A DNA stretch of 7,244 bases from Phycisphaerae bacterium. Its GTDB lineage: Bacteria > Planctomycetota > Phycisphaerae > Phycisphaerales > SM1A02. Every line of letters begins with the position of its first letter. The stretch's first letter is position 1. Position numbers and translations under genes: made by a program. The notes under the pieces are model-generated. The model worked only from the letters and a program-made list of their open reading frames with translations, did no database searches and was not told where the DNA came from. Shown here in pieces: positions 1-7,047 of this stretch. The stretch spans positions 6,634 through 13,877 of the forward strand of contig NYVS01000051.1 of the NCBI GenBank assembly GCA_002684755.1, written 5' to 3'.

Positions 1-81
1 GGACGCCCCGTCCCGAGCGACCAGCGCCCCAGTCTCGGCTGCAACATCAAGTGGCGTCCCGAACACCAGCCCGTGGGCTGA
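1..81 (+). CDS. C-terminal end of a redoxin / thioredoxin-fold protein (partial)
   Basis: Reading frame 1 on the plus strand is open from the first base and ends with TGA at 79-81, giving 26 residues that begin GRPVPSDQRPSLGCNIKW. The pattern 'PVP..QRPS(I/L)GC(N/S)IKW(K/R)P' just before the C-terminus is typical of a bacterial family of AhpC/TSA-type, thioredoxin-fold proteins annotated as redoxin or thioredoxin family protein. The Cys lies in this C-terminal tail; the usual N-terminal CxxC or peroxidatic Cys would lie outside the window. The gene points towards the minus-strand tRNA-Asp, so the two are convergent. The 126-149 hairpin lies downstream on this strand too, but has no T-run after it in this direction. 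The family call rests on recognising a short motif, so the precise activity (peroxiredoxin or thiol-disulfide oxidoreductase) is open. Confidence 0.72.
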   Translation, partial: GRPVPSDQRPSLGCNIKWRPEHQPVG

Positions 82-115
82 ACGAGCGAACGAGCCGGCC
101 CGGGACGCTCCGGCC

Positions 116-149
116 AAAAAGGACAGCGGCCTCTCGTGAGAGAGGCCGC
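116..149 (-). terminator. Rho-independent terminator of tRNA-Asp
   Basis: A perfect 10-bp inverted repeat (126-135 with 140-149, arms GCGGCCTCTC and GAGAGGCCGC) closes a 4-nt loop. On the minus strand the loop is TCAC, and the stem is followed after 5 nt by five T residues (A-run at 116-120 on the plus strand). It begins 4 nt after the mature 3' end of tRNA-Asp, so it should end that transcript. The T-run is only on the minus-strand exit side, which fixes the direction. The stem might also slow transcription of the convergent redoxin gene. Confidence 0.82.
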
Positions 150-153
150 GAAG

Positions 154-227
154 CGAGGCGGACGGGACTCGAACCCGCAACCACCGGCGTGACAGGCCGG
201 TACTCTAACCAATTGAGCTACCGCCCC
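154..227 (-). tRNA. tRNA-Asp (anticodon GTC)
   Basis: The minus strand folds into a complete cloverleaf of 74 nt. The 7-bp acceptor stem pairs 221-227 (GGGGCGG) with 155-161 (CCGCCTC) and includes one G-U pair. Other parts visible are the D-arm GCTCAATTGGTTAGAGT, an anticodon stem CCGGC/GCCGG around loop CTGTCAC, and the T-arm GCGGG-TTCGAGT-CCCGT. The anticodon GTC is at 191-193 and reads Asp codons GAC/GAT. The discriminator base is G (154), the known aspartate identity base. The 3' CCA is not encoded, so it must be added by CCA-adding enzyme. The gene lies 94 nt after polA and has its own candidate promoter and a terminator, so it is probably a separate transcription unit. Confidence 0.97.
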
Positions 228-266
228 CGCTCTGTGTCCACCCGCCGGGATCCGGCGAGACGGTAC

Positions 267-294
267 AGACTAGCGTCCCGCGGCCGCTCGTCAA
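267..294 (-). promoter_or_regulatory. Candidate sigma70-type promoter for tRNA-Asp
   Basis: In the 94-nt gap between polA and the tRNA, the minus strand has TTGACG (289-294), 5 of 6 matches to the -35 consensus. It is followed after 16 nt by TAGTCT (267-272), a weak -10 with T1, A2 and T6 kept. The predicted start, near 259-261, leaves a leader of about 30 nt before the mature tRNA. That leader holds a small hairpin (GCCGG/CCGGC, 244-256) which could mark the 5' processing zone for RNase P. No experimental support is possible from sequence alone; the tRNA could also be reached by read-through from polA. Confidence 0.5.
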
Positions 295-321
295 GTCGAC
301 CAGCCGATCCCGGCCCGGGAC

Positions 322-3258
322 TCACTTGGTGTCCGCCCAACTCGTTCCCCAGGACGGCTCGGCCACCAGTGGCACCGAGAGTTCCATGGCGTTCTCCATC
401 CGTTCCCGGACGAGGTCGGCGACGGCCTCGATCTCCACCTCCGGAACCTCGAAGACGAGCTCGTCGTGGATCTGGAGGATCATCCGGGACGTCGAAAAAC
501 GCGTCGGAAGGGCTCGGTGAAGGTCGATCATGGCACGCTTGATGAGATCCGCGGCACTGCCCTGCACCACCGTGTTGATGGCCATCCGCTCGCCCTGGGC
601 TCGCTCCTGAGGATTGCGGGCGTGGACCTGGGGAATCGATCGCCGACGGCCCAGGATCGTCGAGACGGAGCCCTCGCGGCGAGCCTGTTCGACGCAGGCC
701 TCGAGGAACGCCTCGATCGCCGGATACCGGGCCTTGTAGTCGCGGATGATCTGATCGGCCCGAGCGACGTCGGTGTCGCCACCGAGCCGACGGGCGAGGC
801 CGTAGGCGGTCACGCCGTAGACGATCCCGAAATTGACCATCTTCGCCGCGGTGCGGGCGGCCCCGTCCACCGCTTCCAGCGGCACGCCCTCGACCTCGGC
901 GGCGACCGCCGCGTGGATGTCGTCCCCTCGGTGGAACGCCGCCTGCAGGTTCTCGTCCCCGGAGAGGTGCGCCAGCATTCGAAGCTCGACCTGCGAGTAG
1001 TCGGCGGCGAGCAGCACGTGCCCCGGCGCCGCCACGAAGGCTCGCCGAATCCGTCGCCCCACCTCGGTCCGGATCGGGATGTTCTGAAGATTCGGATCGC
1101 TCGAGGAGAGCCTTCCGGTGGCGGTGACGGTCTGGTTGAAGGACGCATGGATCCGTCCGGTCTCGGGGCGGATCGCCTCCTTGAGCGCGACCAGGTAGGT
1201 GTTGACCAGCTTGGTGAGCTGCCGGTACTCGAGGATCAGGCCGGGGATCGGCGTCGAGACACCGGGATCCTCCGAGAGCTTCTCCATGACCTCCGCATCC
1301 GTGCTCGGCCCGGTCTTCCCCTTCTTGAGCGGCTTGATGCCGAGCCCCGGCGGATCCGCGTCCGGCGCGTTGAACAGCGCCGCGGCGAGCTGCTTGGGCG
1401 AGTCCGGACTGAACACGTGCGGTGCCTCGTCGACGATCGACGCCCGCAGGGTCTCGATCCTCGCCTGCAGGCCCTCTCGTTGCTCGTCGAGCACCTCGGG
1501 CTCGACCCGGATCCCCTCGAACTCCAACCCGGCGAGGACTTCGACCAACGGGACCTCGGTCGCTTCGTACAGCGTCTCGAGGTCGGAGTCGACGAGCCGC
1601 CGGCGAAAGCGCCGCTCGAGTCGAAGCGAGACGTCCGCATCCTCGCCCGCGTACGGCGCCGCCTCCTCGAGCGGGACCTCGCTGAACGCACGCTGGTTCC
1701 TGCCCTTCCCGATCAACGCCTCGATCGGCACGCACCGGCGACCCAGCTCCGATTCCGACAGGGCGTCGAGCTTGTGGGTCGCGCGGGTGGCATCGTCGAT
1801 GTACGACGCGACCATCGAATCACCGACGATCCCGCGGATCTCGAAGCCGTGCGCTCGAAGGACCACGAGATCGAATTTCAGGTTGTGCCCGATCTTGCCG
1901 ATCGACGGATCGCCGAGCAGCCGCTCGAGCTGGGGACGGGCGGTGTCGAGATCGAGATGGGTCTCCGGCGTGGGAGACCGAAGCGGCACGTAGACCCCCG
2001 CGCCCTCCTCGACCGCGATCGAGACCCCCGCCAGTTTCGCGGTCCGCGGCCCGAGGGAATCCGTTTCGGTGTCGATCGCGACCACGCCGGCCGCCTCGGC
2101 ACGATCCACGACCGCCTCGAGGGCGTCGAGCGTCGAGACGATCTCGTAGTCGCCGTCGACCGGGGTCAGGGACGGTGTCATGGTGACCGAGACGTCGCCG
2201 TCACCGAAGGCGAACAGCGTTCCCGCCGCATCGGAGACGGCGTCGGGGGCGGCGGCCGGCGCTTCTTCGGCGACGCCCGTCGCCGGCGATCCGGCATCGA
2301 CGTCGCCTTCGCCGCCGAGCACGGCGCGGAAGCCGGTCCGATGTCGCGTGAAACCGAGCACCCGCATGGTCTCGTCGACCACCTCGGCGTCCACCCGATC
2401 GAGCCGGACCGCGGCGTCGTCGAGTTCGAAGTCGACGTCGCAGTCCTCCTTCAACGTGATCAACGCCCGACCGAGGGGGATCCGGTCGCGGGCCGCGACG
2501 AGATTCTCCCGACGCTTGCCCTTGATCCGTCGGCGGGCATCCTTGAGATCCTCCTCCGCGTCGATGCAGGCGTAGACGCCGTCGATCGAACCGAACTCCG
2601 AAACCAGGTTCGCCGCGGTCTTGGGACCGATCCCATCCACACCGGGGACGTTGTCGGCGGTGTCGCCCATCAGGGTCAGCATGTCGACGACCTGCGCCGG
2701 CGAGATGCCTTCGAGCCCCCGCTTCGGATCCGCGGTCCGAGCCTCCAGTTCGGCGACGCCGGTCACTTCATCCTTGTGGACGTCGAACAGCGCGGTCCGC
2801 TCGTCCAGCAGCTGCTGCAGATCCTTGTCCTTGGAGATGATCCGGATCTCGAGCTCCGGACGGTCGCGGCGGAGCCGACGCACGAGGGTCGCGATCACGT
2901 CGTCCGCCTCGACGCCCTCCAGCCCGAAGGCCGGGACCCCGAGCTGCCCGAGCACGTCGAGACAGCGGTCCACCTGCGGCTTCAGGTCCGACGGCGGTGC
3001 GTCCCGGTTGGCCTTGTACTCGGGGAACATCTGCGACCGGAACGTCCCCCGATCACTCGAGACGTCGAGCACCACCGCGAGATGGCTCGGACGGTGGTTT
3101 CGAAGGATCTTCAGGAGCATGTCCGTGAAGCCGAACGTCATGTGCGTCGGCTCGCTGGTCACCGGACTGTGCATCTCGGTGCGGATCGCGTGGTAGGCGC
3201 GGAAGAACTGCGCGTACCCGTCGATCAGGTAGAGGACCTCGCCGTCCGCGTCGCTCAC
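322..3258 (-). CDS. polA: DNA polymerase I (5' nuclease, 3'-5' exonuclease and polymerase)
   Basis: This 978-residue DNA polymerase I removes RNA primers, fills gaps during lagging-strand synthesis and acts in excision repair. The N-terminal 5' nuclease (about 8-312) keeps its acidic metal ligands: D13, D65, E117/D119/D120 in GVEADD, D144/D146 in SKDKD, and D199/D202 in GDTADNVPG, followed by the helix-hairpin-helix. An acidic, Ala-rich linker follows (about 313-365). The proofreading domain (about 370-560) keeps DTET (D396, E398), KFD (D463) and YAGED (Y536, D540). The polymerase domain has motif A DYSQVELR (D753), motif B RTAAKMVNFGIVYG (K806, F810, Y814) and motif C HDE (931-933). E. coli PolA is 928 residues; the excess is mostly in the linker. 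The start is GTG, overlapping the upstream TGA as GTGA, with GAGGGG 7 nt before it, so translation is probably coupled to the GlmU-like gene. Confidence 0.98.
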   Translation of the reverse strand: MSDADGEVLYLIDGYAQFFRAYHAIRTEMHSPVTSEPTHMTFGFTDMLLKILRNHRPSHLAVVLDVSSDRGTFRSQMFPEYKANRDAPPSDLKPQVDRCLDVLGQLGVPAFGLEGVEADDVIATLVRRLRRDRPELEIRIISKDKDLQQLLDERTALFDVHKDEVTGVAELEARTADPKRGLEGISPAQVVDMLTLMGDTADNVPGVDGIGPKTAANLVSEFGSIDGVYACIDAEEDLKDARRRIKGKRRENLVAARDRIPLGRALITLKEDCDVDFELDDAAVRLDRVDAEVVDETMRVLGFTRHRTGFRAVLGGEGDVDAGSPATGVAEEAPAAAPDAVSDAAGTLFAFGDGDVSVTMTPSLTPVDGDYEIVSTLDALEAVVDRAEAAGVVAIDTETDSLGPRTAKLAGVSIAVEEGAGVYVPLRSPTPETHLDLDTARPQLERLLGDPSIGKIGHNLKFDLVVLRAHGFEIRGIVGDSMVASYIDDATRATHKLDALSESELGRRCVPIEALIGKGRNQRAFSEVPLEEAAPYAGEDADVSLRLERRFRRRLVDSDLETLYEATEVPLVEVLAGLEFEGIRVEPEVLDEQREGLQARIETLRASIVDEAPHVFSPDSPKQLAAALFNAPDADPPGLGIKPLKKGKTGPSTDAEVMEKLSEDPGVSTPIPGLILEYRQLTKLVNTYLVALKEAIRPETGRIHASFNQTVTATGRLSSSDPNLQNIPIRTEVGRRIRRAFVAAPGHVLLAADYSQVELRMLAHLSGDENLQAAFHRGDDIHAAVAAEVEGVPLEAVDGAARTAAKMVNFGIVYGVTAYGLARRLGGDTDVARADQIIRDYKARYPAIEAFLEACVEQARREGSVSTILGRRRSIPQVHARNPQERAQGERMAINTVVQGSAADLIKRAMIDLHRALPTRFSTSRMILQIHDELVFEVPEVEIEAVADLVRERMENAMELSVPLVAEPSWGTSWADTK

Positions 3259-4544
3259 GATCCCACCCCTCGACCCGCCTCCGGATGGAGTTCCCGAAGC
3301 CGGGCCTCCGCCGCCTCCTCGAGGACGATCTCCCGGCGTGCCATCACCGTCCGCGCCACGTCGAGGAACTTGTCGAAGCGGTAGGACCGTGTCCCGGCGT
3401 CCGTCGCCCAGGTGAACGCCGGCACGGTCGCGGCGGGCGGCGTGCTGGTGGCGATCATCGCGCCGGTGCCGATCGAGGTTCCGGTCATGATCCGGGTTCC
3501 GATCGCGGTCTTCGCGTGATCACCGATCACGCAGCCGAGGAACTGACGGCCGGACCGGAGCCGGGGCCCGTCCGGCGACAGCCGCATCGCGACGTCCCCG
3601 TAGGTGTTGAGCAGGTTGGAGTTCACCGTGCCCGCCCCGAGGTTCGCCCAGGCGCCGACCCAGCTGTCGCCGAGGTGGCCATGGTGACTCTTGTTGGCGA
3701 ATCCCTGGAAGACCGTGCCGCCGATCTCTCCGCCCACCCGGCAATGCGGCCCGATGACGGTGTTCGCCTTGAGCATCGCCTGATCCGCCACCCGCGTCGA
3801 TTCGAGGACCGCACAAGGCCCGTGGATGGCGGCGTTGATGCCGACGTGGACGTTCGCCCCGATGGCGACGGCACCCGCCCGGGCATCGAGCACCACGCCG
3901 GGGTCGAAGGTCGCGGACGCGGCGATCCGGACGGGATGGTCGCCGAGGATGGTCGGGCCGGCCGACGGTCGATCGGGCGGCGATCCCCAGTCCGCACCAA
4001 GTCGATCGAGATCGGCTTCGATCCGGTCGCCCGCGGTGGTGAAGACGTCCCAGGCCGCTTCCGCGAGCGTGGGTCCGTCCGCGACCGACGCCGCGAAATC
4101 CTTCGGGAGCACTCCGGTCTCGAGCAGGGTCGAGCCGTCGGCGTGATCGACCACGGCCATTCGAATCGCGCCGTCGGCGTCGACGTTCGCGGTTCGGGGT
4201 TCCGGCCACGGGCCGCGGCACCCGTCGAGCATGCGGGTGTTGAGCACCAGGAACCCGTTGCCTTCCGCGGGGGCTCGATTGACGGGAATCCCCGGATGGT
4301 TCGATGCGACGACCGCGGCCAGCGTCTCGGGCACGCGAAGCCCGGCGAGCGGCAGGCCCGCGTCATGCAGCAGGCGGGCGCCGGTGGTGAGCATTCCACT
4401 GCGGAGATCCGCGGTCGATCGAAGATCGGTCAGCGGGCCGAAGTGCCCGCGCCCGTCGTCGAGCAGGACCACGCCGTTCACGCCATCGATGCCGTTGGTG
4501 CCGTTCATGCCGTTCATGCCGCGAAGATACCCGTTCCGCAGCAC
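3255..4544 (-). CDS. GlmU-like UDP-GlcNAc pyrophosphorylase / GlcN-1-P acetyltransferase, alternative family
   Basis: This 429-residue protein has an N-terminal nucleotidyltransferase-like region (about 25-200) and a C-terminal left-handed parallel beta-helix (about 205-375) built from hexapeptide turns such as VAIGANVHVGINA. The block 272-316 (GGEIGGTVFQGFANKSHHG, LGDSWVGAWANLGAGTVNSN) is the signature of the alternative bacterial GlmU family (TIGR03991-type). H287 in NKSHHG probably corresponds to the catalytic His of the GlmU acetyltransferase. The N-terminal domain lacks the classical LxxGxGTxM loop and instead shows LLDDGRGHFGPLTDLRST, as this family does. Predicted role: GlcN-1-P to UDP-GlcNAc for peptidoglycan and LPS precursors, in the cytosol. 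The GTG start at 4544 is chosen because GAAGG lies 7 nt upstream. ATG codons at 4517 and 4508 are alternatives without a visible RBS. It begins 10 nt after mreD and overlaps polA by 4 nt. Substrate is inferred; another sugar nucleotide is possible. Confidence 0.82.
   Translation of the reverse strand: MLRNGYLRGMNGMNGTNGIDGVNGVVLLDDGRGHFGPLTDLRSTADLRSGMLTTGARLLHDAGLPLAGLRVPETLAAVVASNHPGIPVNRAPAEGNGFLVLNTRMLDGCRGPWPEPRTANVDADGAIRMAVVDHADGSTLLETGVLPKDFAASVADGPTLAEAAWDVFTTAGDRIEADLDRLGADWGSPPDRPSAGPTILGDHPVRIAASATFDPGVVLDARAGAVAIGANVHVGINAAIHGPCAVLESTRVADQAMLKANTVIGPHCRVGGEIGGTVFQGFANKSHHGHLGDSWVGAWANLGAGTVNSNLLNTYGDVAMRLSPDGPRLRSGRQFLGCVIGDHAKTAIGTRIMTGTSIGTGAMIATSTPPAATVPAFTWATDAGTRSYRFDKFLDVARTVMARREIVLEEAAEARLRELHPEAGRGVGS
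4467..4520 (-). repeat. Six imperfect 9-bp tandem repeats in the GlmU-like N-terminus
   Basis: On the minus strand, units GGCATGAAC, GGCATGAAC, GGCACCAAC, GGCATCGAT, GGCGTGAAC and GGCGTGGTC follow each other without a gap. They encode residues 9-26 of the GlmU-like protein as Gly-X-Asn-type triplets (GMN GMN GTN GID GVN GVV). The first two units are identical and the rest have one to five changes from the first. The unit length is a multiple of three, so gain or loss of units would change tail length but not frame. Each GGCATG or GGCGTG unit also holds a potential start codon. The catalytic domain begins right after the array. Confidence 0.85.
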
Positions 4545-4551
4545 CCACGAG

Positions 4552-4556
4552 CCTTC
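4552..4556 (-). promoter_or_regulatory. Ribosome-binding site that sets the GlmU-like start at 4544
   Basis: GAAGG on the minus strand ends 7 nt before the GTG at 4544 and overlaps the TGA of mreD (TGAAGG). The downstream ATG codons at 4517 and 4508 have only repeat or GC-rich sequence before them. This favours the GTG start with the full Gly-X-Asn tail translated. A ribosome finishing mreD would stop on top of this site, which suits translational re-initiation. Confidence 0.55.
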
Positions 4557-5112
4557 AGCGGCGGACCGAACCGACGTCGAATCGCCAGGTCGACCAGGTC
4601 ATCAACAGCAGCCACGCGAAGGGGATTCCGAAGCCTCCGGTGTAGATCGCCTCCCCCAGACGGCGGCCGAGTTCCGCCGCCGCCGAGGCATCCGCCCAGG
4701 GGACCGCCGTCTCGCTGTAGAGCCCTCGGACCGTCCACATCGCCATGAAGACCACCCCGACCGCGAAGAGGTAGGGAATGGCGAGCAGGCCCACCGCGAT
4801 CGGATTCCGTCGGAAGACCATGGTCCGGATCGGAAGGAGGAGGTTCGCACCGAACACGCATCCGAGCGCGTAGGGCCCGATCAGGAAGAAGGGCTGGTCG
4901 CCGCGGTAGACCGCGGGGGTCGCGAGATCGAGCAGGATCCCCGTCGCGAGCGCGGTCCAGAGGACCATCCGTCGCGGTGCGAACAGACCGACGTAGACCA
5001 TCAGCACCGCGGTGGCGATCGGGTGCACGCCACCGATCGACAAGGCGGCCAGGAAGCTCGAGTCGAGCACCAGGCAGACGGCGAGCGCGGCCACGAAGAC
5101 GCCGAGTCTCAT
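4555..5112 (-). CDS. mreD: Rod shape-determining protein MreD
   Basis: This is a 185-residue, very hydrophobic inner-membrane protein of about five to six helices (roughly 4-22, 32-48, 49-64, 76-95, 104-127 and 156-172). Short charged loops such as FAPRRM and VFRRN separate them. MreD works with MreC and MreB in the elongasome that guides side-wall peptidoglycan synthesis. The sequence itself is weakly conserved; the call rests on size, topology and position directly after mreC, as in most mre operons (E. coli MreD has 162 residues). The ATG at 5110-5112 overlaps the mreC TGA as ATGA, and GGGAG lies 7 nt before it, so this start is preferred over longer in-frame extensions into mreC, which read as low-complexity Arg/Gly sequence without membrane character. 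The GlmU-like gene follows 10 nt later. Confidence 0.88.
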   Translation of the reverse strand: MRLGVFVAALAVCLVLDSSFLAALSIGGVHPIATAVLMVYVGLFAPRRMVLWTALATGILLDLATPAVYRGDQPFFLIGPYALGCVFGANLLLPIRTMVFRRNPIAVGLLAIPYLFAVGVVFMAMWTVRGLYSETAVPWADASAAAELGRRLGEAIYTGGFGIPFAWLLLMTWSTWRFDVGSVRR

Positions 5113-5972
5113 GGGGCGTCTCCCGAGGCGTCCGACTGGCTCACCACGAGGAAGCGATCGAGCCGCCGGGGATCCTCCACCGGACGGACCCGGATCTCCA
5201 GTCGCGTGGGATTGGATTCGAGCGGCGTGACCTCGCGGACGACGCCGATGGCGAGCCCCTGGGCGAACCGCGACCAACCGGCATCGTGCAGCCGAACGAT
5301 CATTCCCGAGGTCACCGAGACGGATCGATCGACGGTCGTCCGCCAGCCGCCGTCCCCGGGCTCGAGCTGCACCGCGACGCCCTCCCGGACGCCGGCCTCG
5401 GCCAGTGCGACGGGGGTCACGCGAGCATCGATCAGTCCGGTCGCGAGGGCGGGCTGGATCCACGCCGTCGTGGGGCCGACCTCACGCATCACGCGGCCCA
5501 CGAGGACGTCGCCTCGATGAATCGCGACCCCCCCGCCCCGCACGCCTCGTCGCGTGCCGGCGTTCACCTGCAGCGGCCCGTCCGGTCCACTCGGATCCGA
5601 TCCGATCACGTCGACTTCGATCGCGACGTATTCACCGACCGCGTCGACCGGCGGCAGGCCCCGCAGGCTGCCGACGAGCCCTTCCAGTTCGCGCACCCGT
5701 TCGGCGGAGGCGTGATAGAGCCGTCGGTACTCGTTGCGTTCCCGCTCGAGCAGGTCGAACTCGTCCCGCGTCGCGATCTGGGAATCGTCGACCGTCAGCC
5801 AGACCCGCGCGGACGTCGCGATGTCGCCGAGCGGAACCAGTGGAAGCCGGACGATCTCGGAGAGCCGATTGGTCCACGGCACGAGCCACCCGGTGGGCAG
5901 CAGCGACAGCAACAGGACCACCAGCAGGGCCAGCGAGAAGGGACTGAGTGGAACTTGACGTGTGCGGCCGAT
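5109..5972 (-). CDS. mreC: Rod shape-determining protein MreC (probable ATC start)
   Basis: MreC is a periplasmic scaffold of the elongasome, anchored by one N-terminal helix, that contacts PBP2 and MreD. From 5972 the protein has 287 residues: a basic cytoplasmic start (GRTRQ), one membrane helix (about 12-34, SPFSLALLVVLLLSLLPTGW), a coiled coil (about 69-103, LLERERNEYRRLYHASAERV) and the beta-rich domain (about 115-279). That domain has typical MreC turns: VNAGTRRGVRGG, GDVLVGRV, and VTSGMIV followed by GLAIGVV. The first canonical start is GTG at 5921, which has no RBS and would cut the membrane helix in half. No ATG, GTG or TTG lies further upstream in frame. GGGAG followed by 7 nt and ATC at 5972 matches the mreD spacing exactly, so ATC initiation is proposed; a sequence error in an ATG is the alternative. 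It follows mreB by 22 nt and overlaps mreD by 4 nt. Confidence 0.88.
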   Translation of the reverse strand: MGRTRQVPLSPFSLALLVVLLLSLLPTGWLVPWTNRLSEIVRLPLVPLGDIATSARVWLTVDDSQIATRDEFDLLERERNEYRRLYHASAERVRELEGLVGSLRGLPPVDAVGEYVAIEVDVIGSDPSGPDGPLQVNAGTRRGVRGGGVAIHRGDVLVGRVMREVGPTTAWIQPALATGLIDARVTPVALAEAGVREGVAVQLEPGDGGWRTTVDRSVSVTSGMIVRLHDAGWSRFAQGLAIGVVREVTPLESNPTRLEIRVRPVEDPRRLDRFLVVSQSDASGDAP

Positions 5973-5978
5973 CGATCG

Positions 5979-5984
5979 CCTCCC
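5979..5984 (-). promoter_or_regulatory. Strong ribosome-binding site of mreC
   Basis: GGGAGG on the minus strand lies between the mreB stop codon (5995-5997) and the proposed mreC start. It is the best Shine-Dalgarno match seen in the window. The only suitably spaced codon in the MreC frame is ATC at 5970-5972. It lies inside the palindrome CGATCGATCG (5969-5978). The nearest canonical codon, GTG at 5919-5921, is 57 nt beyond the site, too far to use it. Confidence 0.7.
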
Positions 5985-5994
5985 GTCGTGCGGG

Positions 5995-7047
5995 TCAGAC
6001 TTCGTCGAGGTCGGACTCGAGCGTCGCCTTCCAGTCCTCGAGGCTTTCGAGATAGATGCTCGTGCCGCGAGCGACGCAGGTGAGGGGGTCCTCCGCGACC
6101 TCGACGTCGAGCCCGGTCGCGTTGGAGATCACCACGTCCATGCCGCGGAGCAGCGCTCCACCGCCGGCGAGCATGATTCCATTGTCGACGAGGTCCGCGG
6201 AAAGCTCGGGCTCGGCGTGCTCCAGCGTCCGGATCACCGCTTCGACGATCTGGTTGACCGGCTCGGTGAGCGCGTCCCGGATCTCGTCGCTGGTGACCAC
6301 GGTCTTCCGGGGAAGCCCGGTGACCATGTCGCGGCCGCGGACCTCCATGTTCATGGTCTCGCCCACGGGCGCCGCGGATCCGATCTCGATCTTGATCCGC
6401 TCCGCGGTCTGTTCACCGATGGTCAGGCCGTAGCTCTTCTTCATGTGGTTGATGATCGACTCGTCGAAGTCGTCACCGGCCACCCGGACCGACTCGCAGC
6501 TGGCGATGTCCGCCAGCGACATGATGGCGACCTCGGTCGTGCCACCGCCGATGTCCACGATCATGCTCGCGGTCGGCTCCGCGATCGGAAGCCCCGCGCC
6601 GATGCCCGCCGCCATCGGTTCCTCGACCAGGTAGACCTTCCTCGCACCGGCCCGTTCGGCCGAGTCGAGCACCGCACGCTTCTCGACCGCGGTGATGCCG
6701 GACGGGATCGCGATGACCACCCGGGGACCGAAGATCCGGCTTCGCCCGTTCACCTTTCGAATGAAGTAGCTCAACATCGCTTCGGTGATCTCGAAGTCGC
6801 TGATGACGCCGTCCTTGAGCGGACGCACCGCGGAGATCGAACCGGGGGTCTTGCCGAGCATGTCCTTCGCGGCCCAGCCGACCGCGGTGCCGCTGTTGAT
6901 GACCCGGTTGGTCCCCTTGCGGACTGCGACCACCGAGGGCTCGTTCAGGACGATCCCCTCGCCGCGGACGCACACCAGCGTGTTGCAGGTACCGAGGTCG
7001 ATGCCCATGTCGACGCTGAACCAACCGAGAATGGAGTCGAAGAACAT
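5995..7047 (-). CDS. mreB: Rod shape-determining protein MreB (bacterial actin)
   Basis: This 350-residue actin-fold ATPase polymerises under the inner membrane and positions elongation-type peptidoglycan synthesis. Visible signatures are the phosphate-1 loop GIDLGTCNTLV (15-25), GIVLNEPSVVAV (31-42), IAIPSGITAVEKRAV (112-126), EEPMAAGIGAGLPI (142-155), the phosphate-2 loop IVDIGGGTTEV (163-173), and the adenosine motif IMLAGGGALLRGM (291-303). The first 11 residues (MFFDSILGWFS) could form the short amphipathic membrane-binding helix known from Gram-negative MreB. Length matches the family (E. coli 347). The ATG at 7045-7047 is the only plausible start; no Shine-Dalgarno site precedes it and the leader is pyrimidine-rich (CTTCCTCCTC). 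As the first gene after a terminator it is probably the operon head. Confidence 0.99.
   Translation of the reverse strand: MFFDSILGWFSVDMGIDLGTCNTLVCVRGEGIVLNEPSVVAVRKGTNRVINSGTAVGWAAKDMLGKTPGSISAVRPLKDGVISDFEITEAMLSYFIRKVNGRSRIFGPRVVIAIPSGITAVEKRAVLDSAERAGARKVYLVEEPMAAGIGAGLPIAEPTASMIVDIGGGTTEVAIMSLADIASCESVRVAGDDFDESIINHMKKSYGLTIGEQTAERIKIEIGSAAPVGETMNMEVRGRDMVTGLPRKTVVTSDEIRDALTEPVNQIVEAVIRTLEHAEPELSADLVDNGIMLAGGGALLRGMDVVISNATGLDVEVAEDPLTCVARGTSIYLESLEDWKATLESDLDEV

Noticed and set aside
80..95. Tandem duplication of GAACGAGC just after the redoxin stop codon
   Set aside because: Only two copies of 8 bp, with no link to any element; likely chance or slippage.
299..321. GC-rich inverted sequence (CCCGG/CCGGG) right after the polA stop as a polA terminator
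   Set aside because: The stem is short and no T-run follows on the minus strand.
466..3384. A 972-codon open frame on the plus strand, opposite polA and the end of the GlmU-like gene
   Set aside because: It is a mirror of GC-rich codon use on the minus strand. Its product is rich in Arg, Asp and Gly without any domain, while the opposite frame encodes an unmistakable DNA polymerase I.
3285..4748. A 487-codon plus-strand open frame opposite the GlmU-like gene
   Set aside because: Low-complexity Arg/Gly/Pro product with no motif; the minus strand carries clear beta-helix repeats there.
5113..5463. Upstream extension of mreD to a longer 302-residue product
   Set aside because: The extra 117 residues overlap the mreC beta domain out of frame and are Arg/Gly-rich with no membrane character. 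The ATG at 5112 has a good RBS and an ATGA overlap.
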